This document shows, piece by piece, positions 44,123 through 57,785 of a stretch of DNA of 64,000 nucleotides. Under the pieces are notes generated by a model. That model saw only the letters and a list, made by a program, of their open reading frames with translations. It was not told where the DNA came from and ran no database searches. The stretch is taken from the NCBI RefSeq assembly GCF_004379255.2, contig NC_056047.1, positions 33,141,855-33,205,854 on the forward strand. The letters run 5' to 3'. How positions within the stretch are numbered: position 1 is the stretch's first letter; the number at the start of each line of letters is the position of its first letter. The position numbers and the translations under genes were made by a program. The stretch comes from Salvia splendens. Its lineage: Eukaryota > Streptophyta > Magnoliopsida > Lamiales > Lamiaceae.

Positions 44123-46840
44123 TATTAAGAATTTGGCTGGGAAGAAATAAAACTATTTATCACATACTATGCTTAATACATAATCGCAAACAACCACAAA
44201 ACAATTTATGTATCTCGCAACCGTGACAACCAAAATAAGTACGCCTCTAGGGAGGTCATACAAATTTGGATTCCAACAATTTCCTGGTCACAATACCGAC
44301 GAATAGTCCAAAGACCACTAAGGTGGCATGGCCGCCAAATATTGCCTAAGCTTTAACCATAAATATTAGCATCTAAGAATTTCGTTTCTGTTTTGATACT
44401 CCTTCTAGGGAAGGTCGCACGCCACTAACAAAATTCCATAGCTATCTTATAAATATGTTTAAACATATGAACTTGCAATTTCGTAGGATTATGGCTCCCA
44501 CTAGGGTGGGTCGCGATAATATTAGAAACATGCTTCCAGATTAAACAATTTACCATTAAAAAGTCTAATCTTATGAACTTGCTATTTCGTAGGATTATTG
44601 CTCCCACTAAGGTAGGTCGCGATAATATTAGAAACTGCTTCATATATAGACCAATTTATGGAGACCATATACAACGCACTGTTGTAATTATCGCTTAGTC
44701 ATTTTAAACATGATTTTTGCATAATCATCACATAAGTAGATAAGACAGATAATCCACTTAAAACATATTAACACCGAATAAATAGATAAATCCATTTAAT
44801 AATATGATAATTAATCTCACTGGATAATTATTGAAATTATTTAATAAATCTAGGGATATTTAATTAAATAATTAATTCCTTATCTTATCCAAAATAGGAA
44901 TTTCGGATTTGATACGATTTATTTGGATAATGACTATCCAAACTAATTTAGGATTTATCTAGATAGAATTGAATCTATCTAAATCCTCTTAGGATTATTC
45001 TAGATTTTACATGGATAAAATCAAATCCTAAAATTCAAGATAAAACTGACCTTGGATTATCATTATCTAAATCTTACCAGGATATTTCAGGATAAAAACA
45101 AATTTCTCCAAATCCATAAGACAAAGATAAAATCCAATCATTCCAAGATTTAAAGAATCTTAGATTATTTAGAATAGAAACCTAGAATATATCATATCGA
45201 TTAGGATTTATTCTAGATAAAGTTAATTTTATCAAAATCCAATTAGATAAGGATTATCTTGTATTATCTTTATCCAAATTTATCTAGGATATTTTCTAAA
45301 TAGAAATAAATCTATTTATATCCATAAAATTAGGATAAAATAGAATTAATATTAATTAATTCAACTAGGATTTAACTAGATAGAACTAAATCTATCTTAA
45401 ATCCAAAAGATAATTACAATACTGGATTAACAATTATCTAAATCTTCTAAGATATATTAAAATAGATACAAATCTATCAATATCTATAAGATAGAGATAC
45501 ATTTAATTATCTAAATCTACTAGGATATTTTCTAAATAGAATTAATTCTATAAATATCCACAAGATAAAGATAAACATGGATTTTAATTATCCAAATCTA
45601 CTAAGATATATTCTAGATAGATATAAATCTATCAATATCTACAAGATAAGGATAAACTTAATTAAAATTTATCTTAGTCTATCTAGGATTTATTCACATA
45701 GAATTAAATCTATATAAATCCATAAGACAAAATAAAATTAATTATTATCTAAATTTATCTAGGATTTATATAGAGAGAATCAAATCTATCCAAATCCATA
45801 AAATAAGGATAAAATCCAAACATAATTAATTATTTATCTAGTCTATCATGGATTTATTTACATAGAATTAAATCCTACAAAAATCCATAAGACAAAATAA
45901 AATTAATTATTATCATCCAAATTTATTTAGGATTTATCTAGATAGAATTTAATCTATCTAATCCATAAAATAAGGATGCATATCTAATTAATCCATAATT
46001 TAATTAAAAATTAAAATTTAGATAATCCACTTAAGATATATTCAAATATTATTCTAAAATCATATCTTGAATTAAATCCAAAGTTAGTTCCAAGAGTTTA
46101 GGAAACCCTAACTAATTTGGAAAGTGATGTCACAGGGCGAAGACCCGCGCAAGCGTCGCCGCTGTCATAACTGGCTGCTCTTGCCTCCGTCGACCGTCTT
46201 TCGAGTCCGGGAACTGCCCACAAAGGGCTCCCACTCGCACCGCTGCTGTCCGTAGTCTCTGGCGCTGCTGCTGCGTTGTTGCTGCAGCTGCCTCTTGGCA
46301 GCCGCTGCTGCCCTGTGGGATGCTATGTCGTCATCGCGCAGCCCCTCGAACCCGGACTGACGCTGGCTCGCTGGTGTGCAGCCACCATCGCGGTGCCTGA
46401 AGCTGCTGTCACAATTCTCCTCCAGCAACATGCGGTGTTACCAACACGCGCCAAGAGAATCGATTTTTACATACATGAATTGATCGATCCATTGGTGAAA
46501 TACAAAGCCACAGGCGAAATAACACGGTGCAATCAAAATGATTACAATCGGCAACAAGAATCAATTGATCTAATCATTACGTGAGTACAACATGTAATCA
46601 TTACAAAGATTAGATATTAAGAATTGGTTCCACTAAAATTCACCAGCAACGGCAAAATAAAAAACAAAATGATTCTTCATTGGTGCCGTCGCACAAATTT
46701 TAGGCTGCTGCACTTAGTTCGATCGTTCTAGGGTTTTCAGCCGATGCAAATTATAAAACATATAACAAGCAACAGAAAACACAATTGATCATGTAATTGA
46801 TATAACATGAAGTTAATCCACATAATCAGAGCCAAAAATT
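44123..46840 (-). other. Leader of copia E: conserved blocks, AT-rich periodic tract, GC-rich segment
   Basis: Minus-strand order from the primer site is: GC-rich part (about 46430-46130), AT-rich tract with recurring GGATTTATCTAGATAGAAT-like words (about 46080-44760), two copies of the TAATATTATCGCGACC module (44590-44634 and 44484-44528), and the GGCGGCCATGCCACC block (44336-44286). It matches the leader order of the other copia copies. No gene is supported. Confidence 0.65.
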
Positions 46841-46853
46841 GGCTCTGATACCA
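46841..46853 (-). promoter_or_regulatory. Primer binding site of copia E, initiator tRNA-Met
   Basis: Minus strand TGGTATCAGAGCC, two bases inside the LTR end; it fixes the orientation of the element. Confidence 0.95.
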
Positions 46854-46855
46854 AT

Positions 46856-48327
46856 TGCAGGGGTTTGGTGCCCCTTGCACAGCGGAAGACATGCATAAAC
46901 AAATAAATCAGATCTACAGATCTATTTGACCGATTATGAGATTAATTGATTCACATGTTAAACAATCAATTGCATGCTAGAACGCACATTAATTCATGCT
47001 TAAGGAATTTAACCCTAATTCATGAAATCCTACGGTTTAGAATTACCGATCTGATTCTCCAAAGAATCGACGATTGCTTGGGCATTCTCCACGTGATGTT
47101 CTTCATACTCAACCACAAACCTTCTAATCTGTATCCCGAACTCTGATAATGACCTTTGGATGGGCAAAGCTTGTCAAAATCGAAAAGGGCTTGACTAGGC
47201 AGAAGACAGAATTCCCACCAGAAGGGAATGAAATTTTCCGTCTCCTCATAAAAAGAGGGAGCGCGAAATTTAATGATTAAATTCATTAATTTTGTCTTCT
47301 ATTTAGTCTCCTTTATATAGAGTTATGATGGGTCAGATTAGGGATCCATGGAAGTTGGACTTAGGCCAAACCTGTTGGACTTTTACTAATTAAATTGAGC
47401 CTCAATTTAATACAAGTCCAATAGAATATTATTATAATCCACTATAGTATAATAATATTGACTGCCCGTCCAATCCCAAATTACGAGTAATCTGGGCTTT
47501 ACCTCTTTAATTTATTATTTTCCGTGTTTAAGATATAAATATCCATTAATTAATTTAAGTCTGCTATTTGACTTTAATTAATTAATATCTTTTTCCAAGA
47601 GTTGTCTAGTTAAAAATCTTTATTTATTATTCTGGAATAAATTCCAACCGGCCGGGTTTCTGAATAATAAAACATTTTTCGAACACCTCTTGAGGATATT
47701 ATCAAACTGGACTCACCCAGCACACGATTCATTGCAATAACAATACTAGCACCTCTAGACATTGATCACCACTACCCAAGATAGCATGATTCTTGGATTG
47801 CGAAAAATCCGCACCATTTGATAAATCAAAGTAGTGCATAATCAATATCGTATGCTCAATGTTATGTCAACAATGATTAAGAAATAACAATCACCGAGAC
47901 CTCGTCTTTTAGTAAATAGCAAGAAAGACTTATCTCAACTGTTAGATCCTTCCGTGCTATACCACACCAGTGTCGTTTATTTCTAAAGGTAAGGAAACAT
48001 GCGGACTGACACTGCAACCTTTCACGATAGGTAGCCAAAGCCTATCTAGGTTGTGAAATTATTTTTCTCTTCTACAAAGAACCGACCGCGTCACCTTCTG
48101 TGAACGTCGTTCACGACCTGTCTACTATGTAGAAGAATTAGACTTATTTGCTTCTTATACATTTAAATGTTTGAGATACATCTTATAAATGCACAAGCAA
48201 ACATCAACGCGACAAAATTACTTCTTCTCGCCTTGGGATAAAAGTGGATTGTAGAGTTTATTGTATACAAGCAATTCTATCCGTGCAACATGCTCGAAAT
48301 ATGCTTTTCCGTATACCAATTCTAACA
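46856..48327 (-). repeat. Copia E 5' LTR (1472 bp)
   Basis: Plus-strand TGCAGGGGTTTGG...CTAACA; paired with 39268-40741. Confidence 0.93.
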
Positions 48328-48332
48328 GTATA

Positions 48333-51300
48333 CACCAAGCTCTAGTAGTCGAGTCTTGTTTGACTTCGACATCAAGTTGCACTTGGGTTATTGACACTGG
48401 AGCTACTGATCATATTTGTTTTGATCCTGACTTAATGTAGGTGACAAGACGGTTACGTGATCGAGAGATCGAAGTCCAGCTGGGCGACGCTACAAAAGTG
48501 GCGGCCGTTGCAGTGGGAGACATTTATTTGCGTTTTAGTAGTGATAGATTTTTTATTTTGAAGAACGTTTTGTTCATACCTTCTTTTAGAAGAAATTTAA
48601 TTTCAGTTTCTAAATTGGTTTTTGATGGATATTCGATTTCTTTTAATGACAATTGTGTTATTAAGAAACATGGTTCTTATATCTGTCGTGGTATCATGGA
48701 AAACGATCTGTACACAATCACATCTACACAGTTTAACAATCGCAAATTAGAACTCAATACAACATCGAAAATTTCAAAGAAATGAAAGGAACCTTCAAGT
48801 TCAATGAACGAAACGTACTTATGGCACATTAGACTTGGTCATGCCAATGAAAGGAGGATCCATTCTCTTGTTCAACAAGATCTTATTAAAGATCTAGAGG
48901 AGGAACTTTTTCATAAGTGTGAGTCATGCTTAGAAGGCAAGATGACCAAGAGGCCTTTTCAGGCTAAGGGCAATATGGCCAAGGAAGTACTTGAGCTCGT
49001 TCATTCCGATGTATGTGGACCAATGTCTACTGAGGCAAGAGGTGGTTTTCGATACTTCATCACATTTATTGATGACTTCTCAAAAATTGGATACGTCTAT
49101 TTGATGCGCCACAAGTCAGAGTCTTTTGACAAGTTCAAGGACTTTAAGACTCTTGTGGAGAAGTATCATGGTAAGAGTATCAAAAGTCTACAATCTGATC
49201 GTGGAGGCGAGTACCTCAGTGCTGAGTTTTTGGACTACTTATCGGAGTCGGGAATTGAATCCCAACTGAGTGCGCCGGGCACGTCCCAGCAGAGCGGCGT
49301 GGCTGAAAGAAGGAATGGGACATTGTTGAACATGGTCCGGTCGATGATGAGTTATGCACGATTACCTACTTCATTTTGGGGACATGCCTTGCTTTCTGCA
49401 AGTCACATTTTAGACAATTTACTGTCAAAATCCGTACCTACTACTCCTTATGAGTTGTGGACTGGGTGTAAGCCCAATCTAGCACATCTCAAGATTTGGG
49501 GTTGTTTGGCTCATGTATTGGAAAAAGGATCCAACTAAGCTAGGATCAAGGACGGAGGTATGTTTGTTTATAGGGTACCCTAGAGGAACGAAAGCATATG
49601 AATTCTTTAGTCTCCGAGACAAAAAAGTCATTGTGAGTACTCACGCGACATTCTTAGAGGAAGACTATGTAATGAATCATAACCCCAGCAGTGAAGTGGC
49701 TCTTGATGAGCTAATTTCTGTCACAAGTTCCATTAACCAAGAACAAGTACCAAGTGTACAAACAACCTGGCAGATCCTTTTACAAAGGCTTTGGTGGTAA
49801 AACCGTTCGAGTGCCGCAGTGGGAGGGTATCTTAAGAGCCCGATAGATACGTTGGTTTGGGGGAATCTATGGATCACTCCCCGGACGGCAATGTATTGGA
49901 TCCCTAGAACTTTGCGGAGACGCTAGCAGATGTCGATCATTGCGAATGGATGAAAGCAATGGATTCGGAACTACAATCTATGATAGACAAAGACGTCTAC
50001 GATTTATCCGTCCTACCCGAAGGCTGTACTGCCATTGGGAGCAAGTGGATATATAAACGTAAACGTGGACCCGATGGACGAGTTAAAGTCTTCAAGGCAA
50101 GGCTAGTGGCCAAGGGGTATACCCAAAAGGAAGGTGTCGATTATGACGAGACTTTCTCCCCAGTGGTCATGCTCAAATCGATCTGGATACTGTTGTCTAT
50201 AGCATCTTATATGTTAGGGTTTTGTATACTAGAAATCACCTTTCGAGTGATTGGATACTGTAAAACTCTAATGGTTATTTTCCAATAAATGCAACAGATT
50301 ATTTTTGTCATAATGTTGTTATGTTTTACATTTAATGGTTTTTTATTACATATTTAAATGTATGAGCAAACGTAACAAAGTCTAAGTCTTTATTTTAGTA
50401 GACCGGTTGTGGGCGTCGTCCAATTTAAGGTAACACGGTCAGTTCTAAACAAAAAAATAAGAATTTCACAACCTACATAGGCCTAGACTACCTATCGCGA
50501 AAGGTTGCAATGTCAGTCCGATTATTTCTAAACCTTATTGAAATAAGATGACGTTGGTGTGGTATAGCACTGAATGGATCTAATAGCAAGACGAGTCTTT
50601 ATGCTATCTACTGAAAGACGAGGTCTTGAAAATTAATTTCTTAATCAATGTACGTTAGCATTGAGCATACGATATTAAGGATCTACTACTTTGACTTACT
50701 AAAGGTGCGGGTTTTTCGTAACCCAACGATCCAGGTATATTGGGTAGTGGTGATCATTATCTAGAGGTGCTAGGATTGCTATTATGTTGAAACGTGCGCG
50801 AGGAGAGTCTCGTTTTATAACATCCACAAGAGGATCTCAAAACGAGGATTTATTATTCGGAACCTAGCTAGTTGGAGTTTGATTACTCTATGAATAATAA
50901 ATAAGAGTTTCTTGCTAAGTCCACTCTTAGAATTCGAAATATGTTAATTAATTAAGTCTATAGCAGACATTAATTGATTAATGGATGTTTCCATCTTAAA
51001 CGCGGGAAATGAATCAAATGCAATTAAAGGAAACCCGGAATACTTGTAATTTCGGATTTGGAAGACAGTGCAATATTACTTCTATAGTGTCTGCTCGTAA
51101 TATTCCAATATAAGCTTATATTAAATTGTGGGTTCAATTTAATTAGTAAAAAGCTAATTGGGTGAGGCCTGTTCCAAATTCTTCCTTAGATCCCTGACTG
51201 GGCCCAATATGTGACTTATATAAATAGGAGAATAAAGGAGACAGAAAACATAACAATTTATTATCAAAATTTTCGTCCCCCTCTAAAGAGAGAGCTCGAA

Positions 51301-52348
51301 ATTTGTGCCTCCTCCGTGAGCTGAGTTCTGTCTTCCATTATTCGAGTCCTAGTGCGTTGGTGAGATTTGCCCACACAAATATCAGCGTATATAGTCCGGG
51401 ACACCAGTCAGAAGATCCGAGGTCTTGTATTGAAGATCTTCACGTGGAGACGGAGCAAGCCATCATCGATTCTTGATTGAATCAACAAGGTAAATTGGCT
51501 AATTCCGTAGTAAGCCTGTTTTAGGGATTTTATGTGCTAAAGCATGTTTTAATTCAAGTTATGAGCATGATACATGTGATAATTACGCGAATAGATTTTG
51601 TCTAAATAATCTGCTAAATAGATCAAATTCATGTGATCCGTTTTGAACGCACGCTTCCGCTGCCAGCCCCTTCATTATATAGATTGGGATGTATGGCAGA
51701 TGGACGTTAAGACTGCGTTTCTAAACGGCGGTCTTGAGGAGACCATCTACATGGAACAACCCGAGGGATATGCCATAAAGGGCAAAGAACACATGGTTTG
51801 GAAGCTTAAGAAGGTCATTTATGGCCTTAAGCAAGCATCTAGATCGTGGAACCAGTGTTTCGATCAAACTGTTCGCATGTTTGGATTTGAAAAATGCCCA
51901 AATGAAAGCTGAGTGTATAAGAAAGTTGAAAAGGGAAATGTTGTGTTCTTAGTTCTATATGTAGATGACATTCTTCTAATTGGAAACAATAAAAAGATGT
52001 TGTCATCAGTACGAACATGGTTGTCAAACCAGTTTGAGATGAAGGATATGTGAGACGCGGGACACATCCTCGGTATCAAGGTTCTTCGGAATCGAGATAA
52101 GAAGATGTTGTGCTTATCTCAAGAATCTTACATCGACACAATACTTAGCCGTTTTAGCATGCAGGACGCCAAGAAAGGTTTCTTACCTTTCAGACATGGC
52201 ATCCATCAATCTCAAGAGATGTGCTCCAAAACGTCGTCTGAGATACAAGTTATGAGAAGGATTCCATATGCTTTGGCAGTTGAAAGTCTCATGTATGCTA
52301 TGCTTTGTACGAGACCTGATATTTGCTTTGTTGTTGGCATGGTTTATT
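48333..52348 (+). pseudogene. Copia pol, first copy (protease to partial RT), interrupted by solo LTR C1
   Basis: It resumes the frame broken at 39262. Protease has DTGATDH (about 48390), then the GAG-pre-integrase HHCC finger (48804-48960) and the integrase core with D (HSDVCGP), D (SDRGGEY) and E (VAERRN). Stops include M*VTR and KK*KEP. A short RNase H tail piece (about 49766-49812) is spliced into the integrase-RT linker. RT starts near 49950, is cut by solo LTR C1 (50212-51674), and resumes with WQMDVKTAFLNG and YVDD. It ends abruptly at VVGMV and is fused to a second leader near 52344. Confidence 0.85.
50212..51674 (+). repeat. Solo LTR C1 (1463 bp), TTATA target duplication
   Basis: TGTTAGGG...CCCCTTCA, flanked by TTATA at 50207-50211 and 51675-51679, inside the RT coding sequence. 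Twin of C2. Confidence 0.94.
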
Positions 52349-53487
52349 AAAAGATATCATTAAAATATTATTATTTAATGGAAATAAAATCTTTTTGGAA
52401 GATTTACCTAGATTTTAGGAATATTTTTATTATTATCTATATCTATGGAAATAAATAATATTGTTTTATTCCTAGATGATATAGATGAGAAATAATTTAA
52501 TAGTTTCCTAATATTTATCTAGATTTTAGGAATATTTTTATTATTTTCTATATCTATGAAAGTAAATAATAATTTAATAGTTTCCTAATATTTATATATC
52601 TAAGATCCTAAAAAGGATAGATATGTATGAATACATTAAATAATGAAATATCTCTTCCTAATCTTGAACATGTAATTAATTTGAATTTAATTTTTCATGT
52701 CTTATTAAGAATTAAATAATTCATTTATTTTAGTCAAATCTTATAGTAGACATGAATAAGAATTATATTCTAGAATAATTATTCCCTAAAGGAAGATACC
52801 AATTAATAAAAGATTTAATTATCCAGTAGATTAAATACCAACAGAATTTAACCAAGTCTTTCTCTGCCCTAAGACTAAGGATAATTAAAGAAAAAAATAA
52901 CCGAAATATCTAAGCTATAATTACGAACTCAACGTTTGTATATGGTCTCCATCAATTGGTCTGCAATTTATGAAGCCTTTTTCTAATATTATCGCCACCT
53001 GCTCTGTGGGGACAATAATCCTAAGAAAATAGCAAGTTCATGAGGGCGGACTTCTCAAATATAAATAGTATGAACTAGAATGTGGTTTCTAATATTATCG
53101 CCACCTACTCTGTGGGGACAATAATCCTAAGAAACTACGAGGTTCAGAAGTTACCACAGAATTTATGAGATAGCTTGATCTTGTTAGCAGCACATAAGCA
53201 TTGTTATGGGATTGTGTTGTAGAAACAAGACTCTGTAATGCTAAAGAGATGGTCTTGCCAACATTTGGCGGCCATGCCACTCTGTGGTCTCTGGACTATT
53301 CGTCGGTGTTGTGACCAGTAAAACTGTAAGATTTTAATGCGTATTGACTTCCTCTGGAGGGTACAAAATTTTAATTTTACAGTTGTAAGATTTTGAAAAG
53401 TTTTATGGTTAATCTAATCAAACTTCTTACATAAGTTTATGACAATAGTAAAATACTCTGTTTTGCAGTGCAATCCAAATCATCAAT
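52349..53487 (+). other. Second copia leader, fused to the truncated RT
   Basis: Starts TTATTAAAAGATATC, as at 37499. AT-rich to about 52920, then the TAATATTATCGCCACC module twice (52982-53025 and 53088-53131), the GGCGGCCATGCCAC block (53267-53316), and TTTTGCAG near 53462-53468. It has neither an LTR nor a primer site in front, so it cannot prime on its own. Confidence 0.75.
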
Positions 53488-54300
53488 ATGTCGTTCAATC
53501 CTCTTTCTGCAATTCTCAAAGAAAATAAACTCGAGGGCCAAAATTACATAGAATGGAAACAAAATTTGGACATCGTTCTCACAGCAGATGAGTACATCTT
53601 TGTGCTCACCACCCCGCGACCTCCAGTACCGGCGGCTAATGCTGCGGCAGGAGTCAGAGATGCACATAAACGGTGGCATAAGGCGAATGAGATGGCTAAG
53701 TGCTACATGTTGGCATCTATGTCGTCAGTACTCAAGCATCAGCATTCTACTATGGAAACTGCCGCCGAGATTATACAGAATCTCAAGAATCTTTTTGGTA
53801 CTCAGAATCGAACGGCTAAGTCTCAAGCCTTTCGGAGTGTCATGTCGAAGACAATGAAGGAAGGCTCGTCTGTGAGGGACCACGTCCTAGAGATGATGGG
53901 CCACCTCAACCAAATTGAGGTCTTGGGAGGGACAATCGATCCCGAGTCCCAGGTGACTATCATCCTTCAAAGTCTTCCCCCTAGCTTCCAACAGTTCAAG
54001 CTCAACTTCGAGATAAACAAAAGGAATTACACCTTGGCAGAGCTGTTGACTGAACTTCAGTCGGCAGAGGACCTTATGGTCTAGGCTAAGGCGGCCATGA
54101 TGATTTCGGCGCCTCGTTCCTCTGGCTTAAACCCTAGCAAAGGAAAAAGGCAGGCACCGAACTCAGGACCGGCCAAGATAGCTAAGGGAAAGAAGAAGAA
54201 GAGGGCTAACAAGAAGCCCACGGGGAAGTGTTTCAAGTGTGGAGAAAAGGGCATTGGAAGCCAAACTGTCCTAAACGGGGCAAGGCTACAGGTATGCACC
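53488..54300 (+). pseudogene. Copia gag, second copy
   Basis: 198 codons are open from MSFNPLSAILKENK (UBN2-type gag). A stop in MV*AKA (54082-54084) follows, then a basic segment and a CCHC knuckle (CFKCGEKG) broken by loss of one G near 54248. Otherwise close to functional length. Confidence 0.88.
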
Positions 54301-57300
54301 AGGCTCTAGTTGTCGAGTCTTGTTTGACTTCGACATCAATTTGCACTTGAGTTATTGACACAGGAGCCACTGATCATATTTGTTTTGATCCTGACTTAAT
54401 GCAAGTGCCAAGACGGCTACATGATCGTGAGATCGAAGTCCATCTGGGCGACGCTACCAAAGTGGCAGCCGTTGCAGTGGGAGACATTTATTTGCGTTTT
54501 AATAGTAATAGATTTTTGATTTTGAGGAATGTTTTGTTGATACCTTCTTTTAGAAGAAATTTAATTTAAGTTTCTAAATTGGTTTATGATGGATATTCGA
54601 TTTCTTTTAATGACAACTGCGTTATTAAGAAAGATGGTTCTTATATCTGTCGTGGTATCATGGAAAACAATCTGTACACAATCACTTCTACACAGTTTAA
54701 AAAATCGCAAATCAGAACTCAATACAGCATCGAAAATTTCAAAGAAACGAAAGGAACCTTCAAGTTCAATGAACGAAACGTACTTGTGGCACCTTAGACT
54801 TGGCCATGCCAATGAAAGGAGGATCCATTCTCTTGTTCAACAAGATCTTATCAAAGGTCTAAAGGAGGAACCTTTTCATAAGTGTGAGTCATGCTTAGAA
54901 GGCAAGATGACCAAAAGGCCTTTTAAGGCTAAGGGCAATAGGGCCAAGGAAGTACTTGAGCTCGTTCATTCCGATGTATGTGGACCAATGTCAACTGAGG
55001 CAAGAGGTGGTTTTCGATACTTCATCACATTTATTGAAGACTTCTCGAAAATTGGATATGTCTACTTGATGCGTCACAAGTTAGAGTCTTTTGACAAGTT
55101 TAAAGATTTTAAGACTCTTGTGGAGAAGTATCATGGGAAGAATATCAAATGCCTACGATCTGATCGTGGAGGCGAATATCTCAGTGCCGAATTTTTGGAC
55201 TACTTATCGGAAGTGGGAATTCAATCCCAACTGACTGCGCCGGGCACGCCCCAGCAGAACGGCGTGGCTGAAAGAAGGAACAGGACCTTGTTAAACATGG
55301 TTCGATCGATGATGAGTTATGCACGTCTGCCTATTTCATTTTGGGGACATGCCTTGCTTTCCGCAAGTCACATTTTAGACAATTTACCATCAAAATCCGT
55401 ACCTAAAACTCCATATGAGTTGTGGACTGGGCGTAAGCCCAATCTAGCACATCTCAAGGTTTGGGGTTGCCCGGCTCATGTATTGGAAAAGGATCCAACT
55501 AAGCTAGGATCTAGGACGGAGGTATGTTTGTTTATAGGATACCCCAAAGGAACGAAAGGTTATGAATTCTTTAGTCTCCGAGATAAGAAAGTCATTGTGA
55601 GCACTCACGCGACATTCTTAGAGGAAGACTATGTAATGAATCATAAACCCAGTAGTGAAGTGGCTCTTGATGAGCTAACTTCTGTCACAAGTTCCATTAA
55701 CCAAGAACAAGTACCAAGTGTACAAACAATTCCCGAAACTTCAACTTCTACTCAAAATATTGTAGTGTCGCGCCGCAGTGGGAGGGTCTCACATGAGCCC
55801 GACAGATACATCGGTTTGGGAGAATCTATGGATCACTCCTCGGACAGCAATGCATTAGATCCCTGGAACTTTGCGGAGGCGCAGGCAGATGTCGATCATT
55901 CCGAATGGGTAAAAGCCATGGATTCGGAACTACAATCTATGATAGACAAAGACGTCTACGATTTGTCCGTCCTACCCGAAGGTTGTACTGCCATTGGGAG
56001 CAAGTGGATATATAAACGTAAACGTGGACCCGATGGACGAGTTAAAGTCTTCAAAGCAATACTGTGGCCAAGGGGTATACCCAAAAGGAAGACATCGATT
56101 ATGATGAGACCTTCTCCCCAGTGGCCATGCTCAAATCGATCCGGATACTGTTGTCTATTGCAGCTTATATGGATTGGGATGTATGGCAGATGGACGTTAA
56201 GACTGCGTTTCTAAACGGCAGTCTTGAGGAGACCATCTACATGGAACAACCCGAAGGATATGCCATAAAGGGCAAGGAACACATGGTTTGGAAGCTTAAG
56301 AAGGCCATTTATGGCCTCAAGCAAGCATCTAGATCGTGGAACCAATGTTTCGATCAAACTGTTTGCAAGTTTGGATTCGAAAAGTGCCCAAGTGAAAGCT
56401 GCGTGTATAAGAAAGTTGATAAGGGGAATGTGGTGTTCTTAGTTTTATATGTAGATGACATTCTTCTAATTGGAAACAATAAAAAGATGTTGTCATCACT
56501 TCGAACATGGTTATCAAACCAGTTCGAGATGAAGGATATGGGAGACGCGGGACACATCCTCGGGATCAAGGTTCTTCAGAATCGAGAGAAGAAGATGTTG
56601 TGCTTATCTCAAGAATCTTACATCGAAACAGTACTTAGTCGTTTAGCATGCAGGACGCCAAGAAAGGTTTCTTACCTTTTAGACATGGCATCCATTTATC
56701 TCAAGAGATGTGCCCTAAAACGTCGTCTGAGATACAAGCAATGAGAAGAATTCCATATGCTTCGGCAGTTGGAAGTCTCATGTATGCTATGCTTTCTACT
56801 AGACCAGATATTTGCTTTGTTGTTGGCATGGTGGCAAGATATCAGTCGAATCCGGGCCAAGGACATTGGACTGCTGTAAAGAACATACTCAAGTACCTTA
56901 AACGGACTAAGGACTATGCTCTAGTTTACAATGCAGCCGAGCACTGTCCTTTGGGATATACTGACTCAGACTTTCAAGCTGATCAGGACTCGAGAAAATC
57001 TACTTCAGGATATGTGTTCACCTTAAGAGGTGGAGCCGTAATTTGGAAGAGTGTGAAGCAGAAATGCATCGCGGACTCGACCATGGAAGCCGAGTATGTG
57101 GCCGATTCGGAGGCTGCAAAAGAGGCTGTATGGTTGAAGAACTTCCTTATGGATTTAGGTGTGGTTTCGAATCTGCCCAAGAGCATCACCATTTATTGTG
57201 ACAATTCTGGTGCTGTGGCAAACTCGAAAGAACCAAGAGCTCACAAAGCGAGCAAACACATAGAGCGGAAGTATCATATCATTAGAGATATAGTGCAGAG

Positions 57301-57409
57301 AGGAGACATAAAAGTGGTCAAGATTGCGTCAGAGAACAACTTGGCAGATCCTTTTACAAAGGCTTTGGCGGTAAAACCGTTCGAGTGCCGCAATTGGAGG
57401 GTATCTTAA
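54301..57409 (+). pseudogene. Copia pol, second copy: protease, integrase, RT, RNase H
   Basis: The longest copia coding run in the window. Protease (DTGATDH near 54357) carries stops. The 542-codon frame 54586-56214 covers pre-integrase and integrase core with D, D, E present and the linker to RT. A one-base change near 56060 shifts the frame to 56064-56744 (RT with WQMDVKTAFLNG and YVDD). Another near 56645 shifts to 56648-57409 (RT end and RNase H). The natural C-terminus is replaced by a junction at about 57385-57404. Few lesions, so it is the youngest copia coding copy here, but not functional. Confidence 0.9.
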
Positions 57410-57785
57410 GAGCCCGATAGATACGTTGGTTTGGGGGAATCTATCGATCACTCCCCGGACGGCAATGTATTGGATCCCTGGAACTTTGCGGAGACGCTAG
57501 CAGATGTCGATCATTGTGAATGGATGAAAGCAATGGATTCGGAACTACAATCTATGATAGACAAAGACGTCTACGATTTATCCGTCCTACCCGAAGGCTG
57601 TACTGCCATTGGGAGCAAGTGGATATATAAACGTAAACGTGGATCCGATGGACGAGTTAAAGTCTTCAAGGCAAGGCTAGTGTCCAAGGTGTATACCCAA
57701 AAAGGAAGGTGTCGATTATGACGAGACTTTCTCCCAGTGGTCATGCTCAAATCGATCCGGATACTGTTGTCTATAGCAGCTTATA
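57405..57785 (+). pseudogene. Duplicated integrase-RT linker and RT start
   Basis: After the RNase H the sequence jumps back to the linker before RT (GESIDHSPDGN...) and runs into RT again until solo LTR C2. It is nearly identical to 49829-50211, including the preceding novel junction. A one-base change breaks it near 57700. Confidence 0.88.

Larger units (their letters stand above)
39268..48327 (-). mobile_element. Copia E: nested, reverse-oriented, LTRs intact but coding region dead
   Basis: LTRs at 39268-40741 and 46856-48327 flank 6.1 kb of internal sequence. The flanks are GTATG (39263-39267) and GTATA (48328-48332), a target duplication with one change. It interrupts the gag/protease frame of the first copia copy. 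The primer site is on the minus strand at 46853-46841. No ORF above about 110 codons exists in the interior. Confidence 0.93.

Noticed and set aside
46165..46584. ORFs at 46165-46431 (minus) and 46276-46584 (plus)
   Set aside because: GC-rich leader of copia E; alanine/glutamine-rich composition, no domain.
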